From: Cypionkella sp.
GTDB lineage: Bacteria; Pseudomonadota; Alphaproteobacteria; Rhodobacterales; Rhodobacteraceae
Length of the DNA: 33,219 nt
NCBI GenBank assembly: GCA_025458525.1
Contig: JALOSF010000059.1
Coordinates: forward strand, 1-33,219
Reading direction: 5' to 3'
Position numbers and translations under genes: made by a program. Under the pieces are notes generated by a model. The model did no database searches. It saw nothing but the letters and a program-made list of their open reading frames with translations, and had not been told where the DNA came from. This document shows positions 1 to 7,450 of this stretch, piece by piece. Position 1 is the first letter of the stretch; every line of letters starts with the position of its first letter.

Positions 1-2
1 TG

Positions 3-893
3 CCGGGCGAGGATTGGCCCGCCTATCTGATGCGGAGCTTTGGCATCAAACGGGGGGATGTGTTCTGGCAGTGGATCGAATCCGAGCTGTGGCAAATCAC
101 CGAAAACAGCCCGCAAGGGGCCGGTCTGCGGATTGCCTATATGCTCGACTACGGTGTGCCGGTTGACCATGTCGAGATCGCGATGGGCCAAGCCCATACG
201 GATTACGACGAGAGCGGGTTTCTGTGGGAAAGGCTGGATCTGGTGCCCACCCCTGCGCAATCGGTCCGTCTTGCCAATTGGCCGAAATGGGTCGGGGCGG
301 TGGAACAGGCCGCCCGGCGTGCGGCGATCCCCCTGTCAGCTGAAACGCTGGTCGCGCGTGTCCTGAGCGCGGGGCGCTGCAAGCCTGCGGATATCCGCCC
401 GATGACGGCGGCCGACCTTGCCACACTCGAGGACCAGCTTGGCCCGCTGCCGGACAGCTATCGCAGCCTGCTGGGCCTGATCGGGCTGCGGGCGCTTGGG
501 CGACTGGGGGACGGCACCGTCAGGGTCCATGCAGACACCCTGGCGCAACACGGCGGGCAGGTTCGCGGGCGGTTGCCGGCGCTTGGCCCCGCCCTTGGGG
601 CCGTGCCCGCCGACGCGATCTTCATCGCACAGACAAAAGCGGACGATCCTTTGTTCATCCTGTGCGGGCCACGCACCGACAGCCCGGTGTTCCGCATCGA
701 CATGGCCACCGGCAAGGTCAGCCAGAGTGCCCCGTCGATCTGGGCCTGGCTCGATGCGCTGCTTCCTGCCGCGCCACAGGCAAGGCCGGTCGGGCAAGCC
801 CGCGCAACCCGGCGCGCCGACTGGATTGTTCTGACGATCGGGGTGGCCAGCCTGATCCTTGCGCTGATCCTCGCCTATGTGCCGCTGCGCTGA
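3..893 (+). CDS. SMI1/KNR4 (SUKH)-like protein with C-terminal membrane anchor, 5' partial
   Basis: The frame is open to the window edge and an ATG at 30 is preceded by coding-like codons, so the gene probably starts upstream. The middle of the protein (the stretch LEDQLGPLPDSYRSLLGLIG and following) resembles the SMI1/KNR4 (SUKH) fold, in which an acidic helix precedes a Pro-x-x-Tyr element. The last ~20 residues form one hydrophobic helix (IVLTIGVASLILALILAYV) after a basic stretch, so a C-terminal tail anchor with a cytoplasmic body is likely. SUKH proteins are often immunity proteins or protein-binding modules, but no toxin gene is visible here and the upstream context is cut off. The SUKH assignment rests on the short motif and on length. 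The N-terminal ~130 residues I do not recognise. Confidence 0.6.
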   Translation, partial: PGEDWPAYLMRSFGIKRGDVFWQWIESELWQITENSPQGAGLRIAYMLDYGVPVDHVEIAMGQAHTDYDESGFLWERLDLVPTPAQSVRLANWPKWVGAVEQAARRAAIPLSAETLVARVLSAGRCKPADIRPMTAADLATLEDQLGPLPDSYRSLLGLIGLRALGRLGDGTVRVHADTLAQHGGQVRGRLPALGPALGAVPADAIFIAQTKADDPLFILCGPRTDSPVFRIDMATGKVSQSAPSIWAWLDALLPAAPQARPVGQARATRRADWIVLTIGVASLILALILAYVPLR

Positions 894-910
894 CCCAAGG
901 ATAATGAAAA

Positions 911-934
911 CGCGCCACCCTTGCGGGTGACGCG
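911..934. terminator. Hairpin between convergent genes
   Basis: Ten-base arms (911-920 and 925-934) with one mismatch enclose a TTGC loop. It lies between the stop of the SUKH-like gene and the stop of the PQQ dehydrogenase gene on the opposite strand. There is an A run on the left (907-910), which is a U tract for the minus-strand transcript. It fits a terminator for the dehydrogenase transcript and possibly for both. Confidence 0.55.
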
Positions 935-961
935 CCTTGCGTTTGCCCTGACCGGAGGGGG

Positions 962-2728
962 TCAGTTTGCAGCGGCAAGCTGTTTGGGCAGGCGGAAGGT
1001 CCAGAGCGTGCCGCCCTGGTTCAGGTAGTTGACCTTCTTGGCCACCTCGCCGCCCCAAAGCGGAACAGCACCCCCCCAGCCCGAGATGACCGAGACATAT
1101 TGTTCGCCATCCTGTTCCCAGGTGATCGGCTGACCCACGATGCCCGACCCGGTCTGGAACGACCACAGGACTTCGCCCGTGGCATCATCCAGCGCAAGGA
1201 ACTCGCCTTCCGGCGTGCCCGTGAACACCAGACCGCCTGCCGTGGTCATCACGCCGCCCCAAAGCGGTGCCTCGTTCTTGTATTCCCACTTCCATTCGCC
1301 GGTCATGGGATCGATCGCCTTCAGGCTGCCGATATGGTCCTCGTAATTGGGCTTGATGGTAAAGCCCGACCCAAGATAGGCGGCGCCCTTCTTGTAGGTG
1401 ACAGGCTCGTTCCAGATGTCCATGCCCCATTCGTTCGACGGGACGTAGAACAGGCCGGTGTTCTGGCTATAGGCCATCGGCATCCAGTTCTTGCCGCCAA
1501 GAAAGGACGGCGACGAGAACACCATTTCCCCCTTGGCCCCATCGGCGGCCTTGGCCGGATCGCCGGGACGGTTTTCCTCGACAAAGATCGGGCGCCCGGT
1601 GTCGTCGATCCCGCTGGCCCAGGTGATGTCCTTCACAAAGGGCCAGGCATCGACAAAGGACCCGTCCTCGCGGTTCAGCACATAGAAGAACCCGTTGCGG
1701 TCGGCCGTCGCAAACTTCTTGTTGCCGTCCTTGTCCACAAAGGCCACGACCTCGTTCACGCCGTCATAATCCCAGCCTTCGCGCGGGGTGGTCTGGAAGT
1801 GCCACTTGATCTCGCCCGTGGCGGGGTCCATCCCGATGCGGCTGGCGGCATAGAGGTTGTCGCCGACATTGCCTTCGGTCGGGGTGCCCGCGTTGCGCAG
1901 ATGGCTGTTCCATGGCGCAGGGTTGCCGGCGCCAAAGACGATGGTGTTGGTGTCGGCATCATAAGACCCGCCAAGCCAGGTTGCCCCGCCGCCCGTTTTC
2001 CACAGATCGCCCGGCCATGTGGCGTTTAGCGTGCCGGTCATGGTGCTTTCCTTGCCGTTCAGGGTGCCCATGTGGCCTTCGATCACCGGACGGGTCCAGA
2101 CGGTTTCGCCGGTCAGCGCATCGCGAGCCTGCACCTCACCCACGATCCCGAACTCGCCGCCCGAATTGCCGGTGATGACCAGACCGTTCACGATCAGCGG
2201 GGCGGCGGTATAGGAATAGCCTTCCTTGTATTCGGCGATCTTCTTGTTCCAGACCACATCGCCGGTCTTGAGGTTCAGCGCCACGATGCGGGCATCCAGC
2301 GTGCCGAAATAGATGTTGTCGCCATAGATCGCGCCGCCGCGGTTGATCACGTCGCAGCAGGGCAGGATGCCTTCGGGAAGGCGGGCGTCGTATTGCCAGA
2401 CCTCTTTGCCGGTCTTGATGTCGATCGCATACATCCGGCTGTAGGATCCGGTGATATACATCATCCCGTCATGCACCAGCGGCTGGGTTTCCTGCCCGCG
2501 CTGCTTTTCGCCGCCAAGGCTGAAGGCCCAGGCCGGAAGCAGGTTCTTGACGTTGTCCTTGTTCAGCGTGGTCAGCGGGCTGAAGCGTTGCAGATCGCGG
2601 CCCATGCCGTTTGTCAGCACGTCACCCGTGGTGACAGCGTCAGTTGCAAGCTGCTCCTCCGTTACCTCGGCAAAGGCCGGAACGGCGGCAACCAGTGCGG
2701 CCGTCACGGCCACGATAAAGCGGTTCAT
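962..2728 (-). CDS. PQQ-dependent alcohol dehydrogenase, lanthanide-type (ExaF/PedH-like)
   Basis: Periplasmic quinoprotein of 588 residues that oxidises primary alcohols (probably ethanol or similar) and passes electrons to a cytochrome c. A signal peptide ends near AFA (about residue 19). The eight-bladed propeller carries the vicinal disulfide C124-C125 of the PQQ pocket, the metal-ligand Glu in GGEFG, an Asn in GNPAPWN, and the catalytic Asp in W319-D320-Y321-D322. The extra Asp two residues after the catalytic one is the known mark of lanthanide-dependent XoxF/ExaF/PedH enzymes; calcium enzymes have Ala, Ser or Thr there. The GEFGIVG sequence is nearer to ExaF-type ethanol dehydrogenases than to XoxF (GEFGVRG). 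The start at 2728 is chosen for the GGAGGAAA ribosome site seven bases upstream and the immediate signal peptide. The gene is monocistronic, downstream of the cytochrome gene, with a terminator between them. Confidence 0.93.
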   Translation of the reverse strand: MNRFIVAVTAALVAAVPAFAEVTEEQLATDAVTTGDVLTNGMGRDLQRFSPLTTLNKDNVKNLLPAWAFSLGGEKQRGQETQPLVHDGMMYITGSYSRMYAIDIKTGKEVWQYDARLPEGILPCCDVINRGGAIYGDNIYFGTLDARIVALNLKTGDVVWNKKIAEYKEGYSYTAAPLIVNGLVITGNSGGEFGIVGEVQARDALTGETVWTRPVIEGHMGTLNGKESTMTGTLNATWPGDLWKTGGGATWLGGSYDADTNTIVFGAGNPAPWNSHLRNAGTPTEGNVGDNLYAASRIGMDPATGEIKWHFQTTPREGWDYDGVNEVVAFVDKDGNKKFATADRNGFFYVLNREDGSFVDAWPFVKDITWASGIDDTGRPIFVEENRPGDPAKAADGAKGEMVFSSPSFLGGKNWMPMAYSQNTGLFYVPSNEWGMDIWNEPVTYKKGAAYLGSGFTIKPNYEDHIGSLKAIDPMTGEWKWEYKNEAPLWGGVMTTAGGLVFTGTPEGEFLALDDATGEVLWSFQTGSGIVGQPITWEQDGEQYVSVISGWGGAVPLWGGEVAKKVNYLNQGGTLWTFRLPKQLAAAN

Positions 2729-2815
2729 CTGTTTCCTCCCAAGGATGATGCCGACAAGACCGCAGCGACTCGCCCCCTCCTGCGGGAAGCTCTGGTCATC
2801 CGGTATCTTGGGCCG

Positions 2816-2833
2816 TTTCACGGGGTCGTGAAA
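2816..2833. promoter_or_regulatory. Inverted repeat upstream of the PQQ dehydrogenase
   Basis: TTTCACG and CGTGAAA form perfect 7-base arms around GGGT, about 90 bp upstream of the dehydrogenase start and just downstream (in transcription direction) of the shared CCTACGACCA motif. This fits an operator or activator site. The regulator is unknown. Confidence 0.4.
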
Positions 2834-2842
2834 ATTGAACAA

Positions 2843-2852
2843 TGGTCGTAGG
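2843..2852 (-). promoter_or_regulatory. Shared motif CCTACGACCA, copy A
   Basis: The minus-strand motif CCTACGACCA lies 115 bp upstream of the PQQ dehydrogenase start. Identical or near-identical copies, in the same orientation relative to the gene, lie upstream of the cytochrome c gene (3438-3447) and the Sel1-repeat gene (7044-7052). Alcohol-oxidation regulons in other bacteria are often run by LuxR-type response regulators (ExaE/AgmR/ErbR, FlhR). Assigning this motif to such a regulator is inference. Confidence 0.5.
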
Positions 2853-2892
2853 ACGGGCAAAGGCGGCCGGACAAACCCTCCACCATGCCCGG

Positions 2893-2920
2893 AAAATGGG
2901 GGGCGCGTCCTCCGCCCCCC
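2893..2920 (-). terminator. Intrinsic terminator after the cytochrome c gene
   Basis: An eight-bp GC stem (2898-2905 with 2913-2920) and a seven-base loop are followed on the minus strand by ATTTT. It sits 20 bp after the cytochrome stop codon and separates that transcript from the dehydrogenase promoter. Confidence 0.65.
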
Positions 2921-2940
2921 TTGACAGCAAAATGCTGCGG

Positions 2941-3342
2941 TTACTTGGGTTGCACCGAGCGCAGATAGGTCAGGATGAATTCCGCCTCGACCGGGTCGGT
3001 GATGCCGACATGGCGCATCTTGGTGCCGGGGATCAGCCCCTGATTGTCAGCCATCCATGCCACAAGCGCGGGCTCGGTCCAGACGATGCCCGCCTCTGAC
3101 AGGGCAGAGGAATAGGCATAGCCGGGGGCCGAACCGCTTTTGCGGCCAATTATGCCATCCAGAACAGGGCCATAACTCTTGTCGGTTGCTTCGGTGCCAT
3201 GACAGCGTCGGCAGTCGGCGTCAAAGAGCTTGGCTCCGGCTTCCAGCTTGATCCGCTCAAAGGCGGCGGTTCCGGCGGGGGCGGTTTGTGCCACGCCCGA
3301 AAGAGCAAGGGCAAGGCAGCACAGCAGCATGCGGGGGGGCAT
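2941..3342 (-). CDS. Class I cytochrome c, probable electron acceptor of the PQQ dehydrogenase
   Basis: Secreted 133-residue monoheme cytochrome. It has a signal peptide (about residues 1-23), the heme-binding C44-x-x-C47-H48 and a likely axial Met109 in GTKMRHVG. The spacing and the segment around [17 protein letters not shown] are typical of the c2/c550 (mitochondrial-like) class. Of two in-frame ATGs six bases apart, 3342 is preferred because GAGGAG sits at proper spacing before it and would abut the one at 3348. It lies directly upstream of the PQQ dehydrogenase, as cytochromes c550 often do (exaB, pedF, xoxG). Its own terminator and two upstream regulatory sites (FnrL-like box and shared motif B) show it is a separate transcript. 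The partner role is inferred from position. Confidence 0.88.
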   Translation of the reverse strand: MPPRMLLCCLALALSGVAQTAPAGTAAFERIKLEAGAKLFDADCRRCHGTEATDKSYGPVLDGIIGRKSGSAPGYAYSSALSEAGIVWTEPALVAWMADNQGLIPGTKMRHVGITDPVEAEFILTYLRSVQPK

Positions 3343-3407
3343 TGTCATCTCCTCAAGGTGGGTGCGCAGGTGCCCACCAGCCATGCGCGCACCCGGATTG
3401 CCGGGCC

Positions 3408-3421
3408 TTGACCTGCATCAA
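3408..3421. promoter_or_regulatory. FnrL/Crp-family box upstream of cytochrome c
   Basis: TTGAC-CTGC-ATCAA matches the FNR-type consensus TTGAT-N4-ATCAA with one deviation that is common in Rhodobacteraceae FnrL sites. Its centre is about 72 bp upstream of the cytochrome start codon, a position compatible with activation. It suggests oxygen (or NO, if an Nnr/Dnr protein binds) control of the cytochrome. Confidence 0.6.
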
Positions 3422-3437
3422 GCCTTGCCTTGTGCTT

Positions 3438-3447
3438 TGGTCGTAGG
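3438..3447 (-). promoter_or_regulatory. Shared motif CCTACGACCA, copy B
   Basis: Ten bases identical to copy A, 96 bp upstream of the cytochrome c start on the same strand and 17 bp upstream of the FnrL-like box. The flanks resemble copy C: GGCAG before the motif and AGC after it. Confidence 0.5.
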
Positions 3448-3465
3448 CCCTGCCCTGCCCGGTCG

Positions 3466-4632
3466 TCAGATGCGGTCGCCAAGACCCCGCGCCACCAGAT
3501 TGCGCACAAGGGCCGTGGTGCCAAAGGTCCATTCCGGGCAACGGTCGGTGCGTTCGACCCAGTTCACCAGCCGACCAAGCCGGGGCGAGGCGATCTCGAC
3601 CCGGTCGCCGGTTTCGTGGGTAAAGCCCAGCCCCACGCCGCGCCGGTCCTTGACCGGGGCGAACATGGTGCCCAGAAACAGCACCACCCCATCGGGGTAT
3701 TGATGCGAGCGGTTGAGCAACTGGGCCACCAGATCCGCCGGCTTGCGGCTGATCGCGTGCAGCGGGCTTTCGCCGGTCATGTCGAAACCGTCCTGCCCCG
3801 TGACGTGCAGCGACACCGTCTCCTGCTCCAGATCCGCCAATGTGAAGCGGTCGTCCAGCAGCCGGATGAACGGGCCAAGCGCGCAAGACGCGTTGTTGTC
3901 CTTGGCCTTGCCCAGCAGCAGGGCCGAGCGCCCCTCGACATCCCGAAGGTTCACGTCATTGCCCAGGGTCGCGCCGAGGATGGTCCCATCCGACCGGACG
4001 ACCAGCACCACCTCTGGTTCCGGGTTGTTCCAATCCGAGATCGGGTGAATCCCCACCAGATCGCCGCAGCCGACCGAAGCCATCGGCTGCGCCTTGGTGA
4101 AGATTTCGGCATCGGGCCCGATCCCCACTTCCAGATACTGCGACCACAGGTTCATCTCTTGCAGCAGCGCCTTGACCTCGGCCGCTTTTTGCGACCCTGC
4201 GGCAACGCCGCGCAGACTGTCCCCGATCACCGGGGCAAGGCGGGCGCGAAGGTCGGCGGCACGCGCGCTGTCGCCGCGGGCCTGTTCCTCGATCACGCGC
4301 TCCAGCATGCTGCCCGCAAAGGTGACACCCGCGGCCTTGACCGACTGAAGGTCGATCGGGGCAAGCAGCCGCCCGGCGCTGCCGTCCAGAAAGCGGTCCA
4401 GCGGCCCCAGATCCGGCAGGTCGGGGCGCGTGACCAGCTGGGCCAGATCGGCGCGCTCCAGCAGGCCCGACATCGTGGCCGCGATGGCGGACAGATCAAG
4501 CACCCGCCCCCCGCGCAGCACCACCGGGCAAGGCCCGCCCTGTGCGTCGGACCACACCCGACCCAAAAGCAGGGCTGTGTCGGCATCTGTCGGCAGAATT
4601 TCGGCAGCGGTCAGGGCGGTTTGCGGTGTCAC
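3466..4632 (-). CDS. Fumarylacetoacetate hydrolase-fold enzyme, XylX/AraD1-like
   Basis: Cytoplasmic enzyme of about 388 residues. The C-terminal two thirds is an FAH-fold catalytic domain, with metal-ligand acidic residues in the segments SDWNNPEPEVVLVV and GNDVNLRDVEG. The N-terminal part (TALLLGRVW...VVLRGGRVLDLS) matches the longer FAH members that dehydrate 2-keto-3-deoxy sugar acids (XylX, AraD1) rather than the short acylpyruvases. The substrate is not determined here. I prefer a GTG start at 4632, which has GGAGG eight bases upstream; an ATG at 4650 would add six residues that overlap that ribosome site. It sits between the PQQ/cytochrome genes and a divergent transporter, which hints at a link with oxidation of alcohols or sugars. 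That link is inference. Confidence 0.82.
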   Translation of the reverse strand: MTPQTALTAAEILPTDADTALLLGRVWSDAQGGPCPVVLRGGRVLDLSAIAATMSGLLERADLAQLVTRPDLPDLGPLDRFLDGSAGRLLAPIDLQSVKAAGVTFAGSMLERVIEEQARGDSARAADLRARLAPVIGDSLRGVAAGSQKAAEVKALLQEMNLWSQYLEVGIGPDAEIFTKAQPMASVGCGDLVGIHPISDWNNPEPEVVLVVRSDGTILGATLGNDVNLRDVEGRSALLLGKAKDNNASCALGPFIRLLDDRFTLADLEQETVSLHVTGQDGFDMTGESPLHAISRKPADLVAQLLNRSHQYPDGVVLFLGTMFAPVKDRRGVGLGFTHETGDRVEIASPRLGRLVNWVERTDRCPEWTFGTTALVRNLVARGLGDRI

Positions 4633-4847
4633 GTCATTTTCCTCCGGCATCAGGTCCGCCCCGTTGGCACGGCGCATGGGCGGCCAGCTCTTGTGCTGAC
4701 GAGGGTGTAACGGCGCGCGGCCCCGCCTGTCCAGCCCTGCCTGACTTGCCGCCGCGGGGCCGCCGGGGCCACCCTCTGCGCCTTTGGTCGGATTTCGGGA
4801 ATCCCTCAGCCTGCTATGGTCAGTCATGCTTTCGGGGAGGAAAGACC

Positions 4848-5822
4848 ATGAGCCTTTTGCGCACCATCCGCCTGTCTGCGGTGGCAACGATCCTTGGCCT
4901 GTCTGCCGCGCAGGCAGAGCCGACACCGCTTCGCATCGCGACCCAGGTCAGCGGAACGGTGAACTGGGAACTGACAACGATCGCAAGCCGAGGGCTTGAT
5001 GTGGCAAACGGCTTTACGATGGTGGTGCAGGATGTGGCCGCCGGGCCTGCCGCGCAACTGGCGTTTCAGGCCGGAGAAGCGGATGTGATCGTGTCGGACT
5101 GGCTTTGGGTCGCGCGGGAACGCGCGGCAGGTCAGGATTATGTCTTTATCCCCTATTCCCGCGCGGTGGGGGCCCTGCATGTGCCAAAGGACAGCCCGGC
5201 ACAATCGCTGACCGATCTTAAGGGAGGGCAGATCGGAATCGCCGGGGGGCCGATCGACAAAAGCTGGCTGATCCTGCGCGCCTATGCCCAGCAGGAAGCG
5301 GGCTTCGACATCGCGGCCGAGACGGAGCAGGTGTTCGGCGCGCCGCCCCTGATCTTTGAAACCGCGGTGGCGGGCGATCTGGATGCGGCGGTCAATTTCT
5401 GGCACTTCGGCGCCAAGATGGAGGCGGCGGGGATGCGCCCGCTCATCACCGTGGCCGAGGCGGCGGCGGCCCTTGGGCTTGATCCGCAGACCCCGCTTCT
5501 GGGCTATGTGGTGCGCGGCCAGATGCTGCGTGACACCCCCGAACTGGTGGCGGGCCTTGCCGCGGCAAGCCGGGGGGCCAAAGAGATTCTGGCGCAGGAC
5601 GACACGGCATGGGAGGCGTTGCGCCCGATCATGAACGCCAAATCCGACGCCCAGTTTACCGCGCTCGTCGCAGGGTTTCGCGCCGGTATTCCCGCACCCG
5701 GAGCGGTGGATGAGGCCGCAGCACAACGCATGCTGACGCTGATGGCACAGCTGGGGGGCGAGGAGCTTGTCGGCAAGATGACGGATCTGCCCGCAGGTGT
5801 TTTCGTCCAGCCGGAAAGCTGA
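4848..5822 (+). CDS. NMT1/SsuA-like ABC transporter substrate-binding protein
   Basis: Periplasmic protein of 324 residues. A signal peptide ends at AQA (about residue 23) and is followed by LRIATQVSGTVNWELTTIAS, the first strand and helix of the SsuA/ThiY/NMT1 (type II) binding fold; ADVIVSDWLWVAR is the usual ligand-pocket strand. A strong ribosome site (GGGGAGG) lies before the ATG at 4848. The stop overlaps the start of the ATPase gene (TGATG), so the two are translationally coupled. Unusually no permease gene lies between or after them. Relatives bind sulfonates, nitrate, thiamine precursors or aromatic compounds; the ligand here is unknown. Being next to PQQ-dehydrogenase genes, it could serve alcohol or acid uptake or signalling, as XoxJ-type binding proteins are proposed to do. 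Confidence 0.85.
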   Translation: MSLLRTIRLSAVATILGLSAAQAEPTPLRIATQVSGTVNWELTTIASRGLDVANGFTMVVQDVAAGPAAQLAFQAGEADVIVSDWLWVARERAAGQDYVFIPYSRAVGALHVPKDSPAQSLTDLKGGQIGIAGGPIDKSWLILRAYAQQEAGFDIAAETEQVFGAPPLIFETAVAGDLDAAVNFWHFGAKMEAAGMRPLITVAEAAAALGLDPQTPLLGYVVRGQMLRDTPELVAGLAAASRGAKEILAQDDTAWEALRPIMNAKSDAQFTALVAGFRAGIPAPGAVDEAAAQRMLTLMAQLGGEELVGKMTDLPAGVFVQPES

Positions 5823-6427
5823 TGACCTTCGCGCTGTCCCTTGATCTGGAACAGGCAAGCCATGGCAAGGTCCCGATCCTCGGGGCCTTGTCCTTGCGGG
5901 TCAAGGCGGGCGAGACGGTGGCCATCACGGGGCCGTCAGGGGTGGGAAAATCCACATTGCTGCGAGTGATTGCCGGCCTGCATGTCGGCTGGACCGGCAC
6001 GCTTGATCTGAGCGGGCGGGTGGCAATGGTGTTTCAGGAACCCGTGTTGATGCCATGGCGCAGTGCGCTGGAAAACATCTGCCTGCCTGCGCAATGCAGC
6101 CCGGCACAGGCCCGGGCAGCACTTGCCTCGGTCGATCTGGCAGACAAGGCGGAATCGTTCCCCGATGCCCTGTCGCTGGGCCAGCAGCGGCGGCTGTCGC
6201 TGGCGCGGGCCTTTGCGGCAGAGCCGGACGTCCTCTTGCTGGATGAGGCCTTTGTTTCGCTGGATGCGGTCTTGGCAGACGAAATGATGGCGCTGTTCGA
6301 ACGGCTGCGCGCGCATCGGACCCTTGCCACGGTCCTTGTCACCCATGACAAGGCCGAGGCCGCGCGGCTTGCCAGCCGCATCGTGGTGCTTGCAGGGAAA
6401 CCCGCGCGCCTTGTGCAGGTGGATTAG
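5822..6427 (+). CDS. ABC transporter ATP-binding protein (NitT/TauT/SsuB type)
   Basis: Compact 201-residue ATPase. Walker A is GPSGVGKST (residues 37-45), followed by a Q-loop in VAMVFQEPVLMPW, a signature motif reading LSLGQQRR instead of LSGGQ, Walker B DVLLLDEAF (D141, E142), and a switch His in VLVTHD. It fits the SsuB/TauB/NrtD class, which partners with the NMT1-like protein encoded immediately upstream; the start codon overlaps the stop of that gene. It is shorter than the usual ~250-260 residues, lacking most of the C-terminal extension. The 3' end overlaps the convergent Sel1-repeat gene by four bases, so there is no room for a permease in this operon. Confidence 0.88.
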   Translation: MTFALSLDLEQASHGKVPILGALSLRVKAGETVAITGPSGVGKSTLLRVIAGLHVGWTGTLDLSGRVAMVFQEPVLMPWRSALENICLPAQCSPAQARAALASVDLADKAESFPDALSLGQQRRLSLARAFAAEPDVLLLDEAFVSLDAVLADEMMALFERLRAHRTLATVLVTHDKAEAARLASRIVVLAGKPARLVQVD

Positions 6428-6969
6428 AACAGCGGCGCGTATTTCCAGGTGTCGGCGTCCGGCGTCACCTCGTCCAGATCATAGCCTGCCGATTGCAGGC
6501 GCCGTGCCACCGGCAGGCCAAGGGCTGCGGCGCGGTCGATCATCTGGCGACCGGCCTCGACGTCCTGCGCGATGCCGCGCCCGCGCATCATGTCCAGCCC
6601 ATGATTGAACATGCCGACCGGATCACCAAGTTCGGCCGCGCGCTTGTCCCATTGTGCCGCGGCGTCGGGGTTTTCCGGCGCGCCAAGGCCATTGTCGTCA
6701 AGCTGCGACATCCAGGTCATCGCGGCGGTGTAACCCGCGTCCGCGCAGCGTTCAAACACCTCACGCGCGGCGGCGTGGCGACCTGATTTTGTCATCAGAT
6801 ACCCCGAAGCACAGACCGACATCGACGTCTTGCCCTGCCCCGCATCCTCGACCATGCGGCCCAGGCTCATTTCGTCGGGGTTGAGGCTGCCGTAGCTTTC
6901 CTGTTCCGCCAAGGCCGGCGACAGCAGGATTGCGCCCAGAAGCGCTCCCAGAGGCAGAACATGTGACAT
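6424..6969 (-). CDS. Secreted Sel1-repeat protein
   Basis: A protein of 181 residues with a signal peptide (cleavage near ALA-EQ, about residue 22). Two Sel1-like (TPR-related) repeats follow: AAMTWMSQLDDNGLGAPENP... and PVGMFNHGLDMMRGRGIAQD.... The preceding helical pair (ASGYLMTKSGRHAAAREVFERCADAG) looks like a degenerate first repeat. Such proteins act as periplasmic protein-interaction scaffolds; no enzymatic role is visible. It has its own copy of the CCTACGACCA motif 75 bp upstream, linking it to the PQQ dehydrogenase and cytochrome genes. The start at 6969 has AAGGGA upstream and begins the signal peptide. Its function is unknown. Confidence 0.8.
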   Translation of the reverse strand: MSHVLPLGALLGAILLSPALAEQESYGSLNPDEMSLGRMVEDAGQGKTSMSVCASGYLMTKSGRHAAAREVFERCADAGYTAAMTWMSQLDDNGLGAPENPDAAAQWDKRAAELGDPVGMFNHGLDMMRGRGIAQDVEAGRQMIDRAAALGLPVARRLQSAGYDLDEVTPDADTWKYAPLF

Positions 6970-7043
6970 GGCGGTCCCTTCGGCCAAGGCTGCGCGAACA
7001 GCCACCAGCCTGCCGTCCTTAGGCCCGCAGGGCAAGCGCGCTG

Positions 7044-7052
7044 TGGTCGTAG
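7044..7052 (-). promoter_or_regulatory. Shared motif CTACGACCA, copy C
   Basis: Nine bases identical to copies A and B (the first C is replaced by A), 75 bp upstream of the Sel1-repeat gene and in the same orientation. The wider context (GGCAGA before, CAGC after) resembles copy B. Confidence 0.45.
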
Positions 7053-7064
7053 TCTGCCCCCTTG

Positions 7065-7367
7065 TCAGAGCTTGCGCAGATAGGCGGCAGAGACATAGCC
7101 CTTCAACCCGCGCGCCTCCCTTAGCGCGACCCGGCACCAGCTGGTATTGCCCGACCGCTCGCACCCCTGAAGAAACACCACGGTGCCATTGGGCAGGCCG
7201 ACCACAATCCGGTAGCCTGTGCCGGGCCCGGCCCGCATCTTGAGCATGTCCTCCGGCTCTACCCCCACCACCTCGTAATAGCCGCGTGTCTCGGCCAACG
7301 CGGGCAGGCTGGCCATGGGAATGGCAAGACTGATCGCCGCGGCGATCGAAAGGATGATCCTGTGCAT
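7065..7367 (-). CDS. Small secreted SH3b-domain protein
   Basis: A 100-residue protein with a signal peptide ending near ALA-ET (about residue 25), followed by a single bacterial SH3-like domain. The segment MLKMRAGPGTGYRIVVGLPNGTVVFLQGC...WCRV...GLKGYVSAAYL shows the usual L-x-x-R-x-G-P order. A Cys pair (in LQGCERSGNTSWCRV) may form a disulfide. Bacterial SH3 domains usually bind peptidoglycan or protein peptides. It lies 95 bp upstream of the Sel1-repeat gene on the same strand and may be co-transcribed with it, although that gene also has its own motif copy. Confidence 0.82.
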   Translation of the reverse strand: MHRIILSIAAAISLAIPMASLPALAETRGYYEVVGVEPEDMLKMRAGPGTGYRIVVGLPNGTVVFLQGCERSGNTSWCRVALREARGLKGYVSAAYLRKL

Positions 7368-7450
7368 CGATGTGCCCTGTTTGTTTTCTGCCTCGGCGCG
7401 AGTGTAGCGCCGCTTTGGGGCGCGGCGCAACACGCCGGGGGCAGGGTCGC

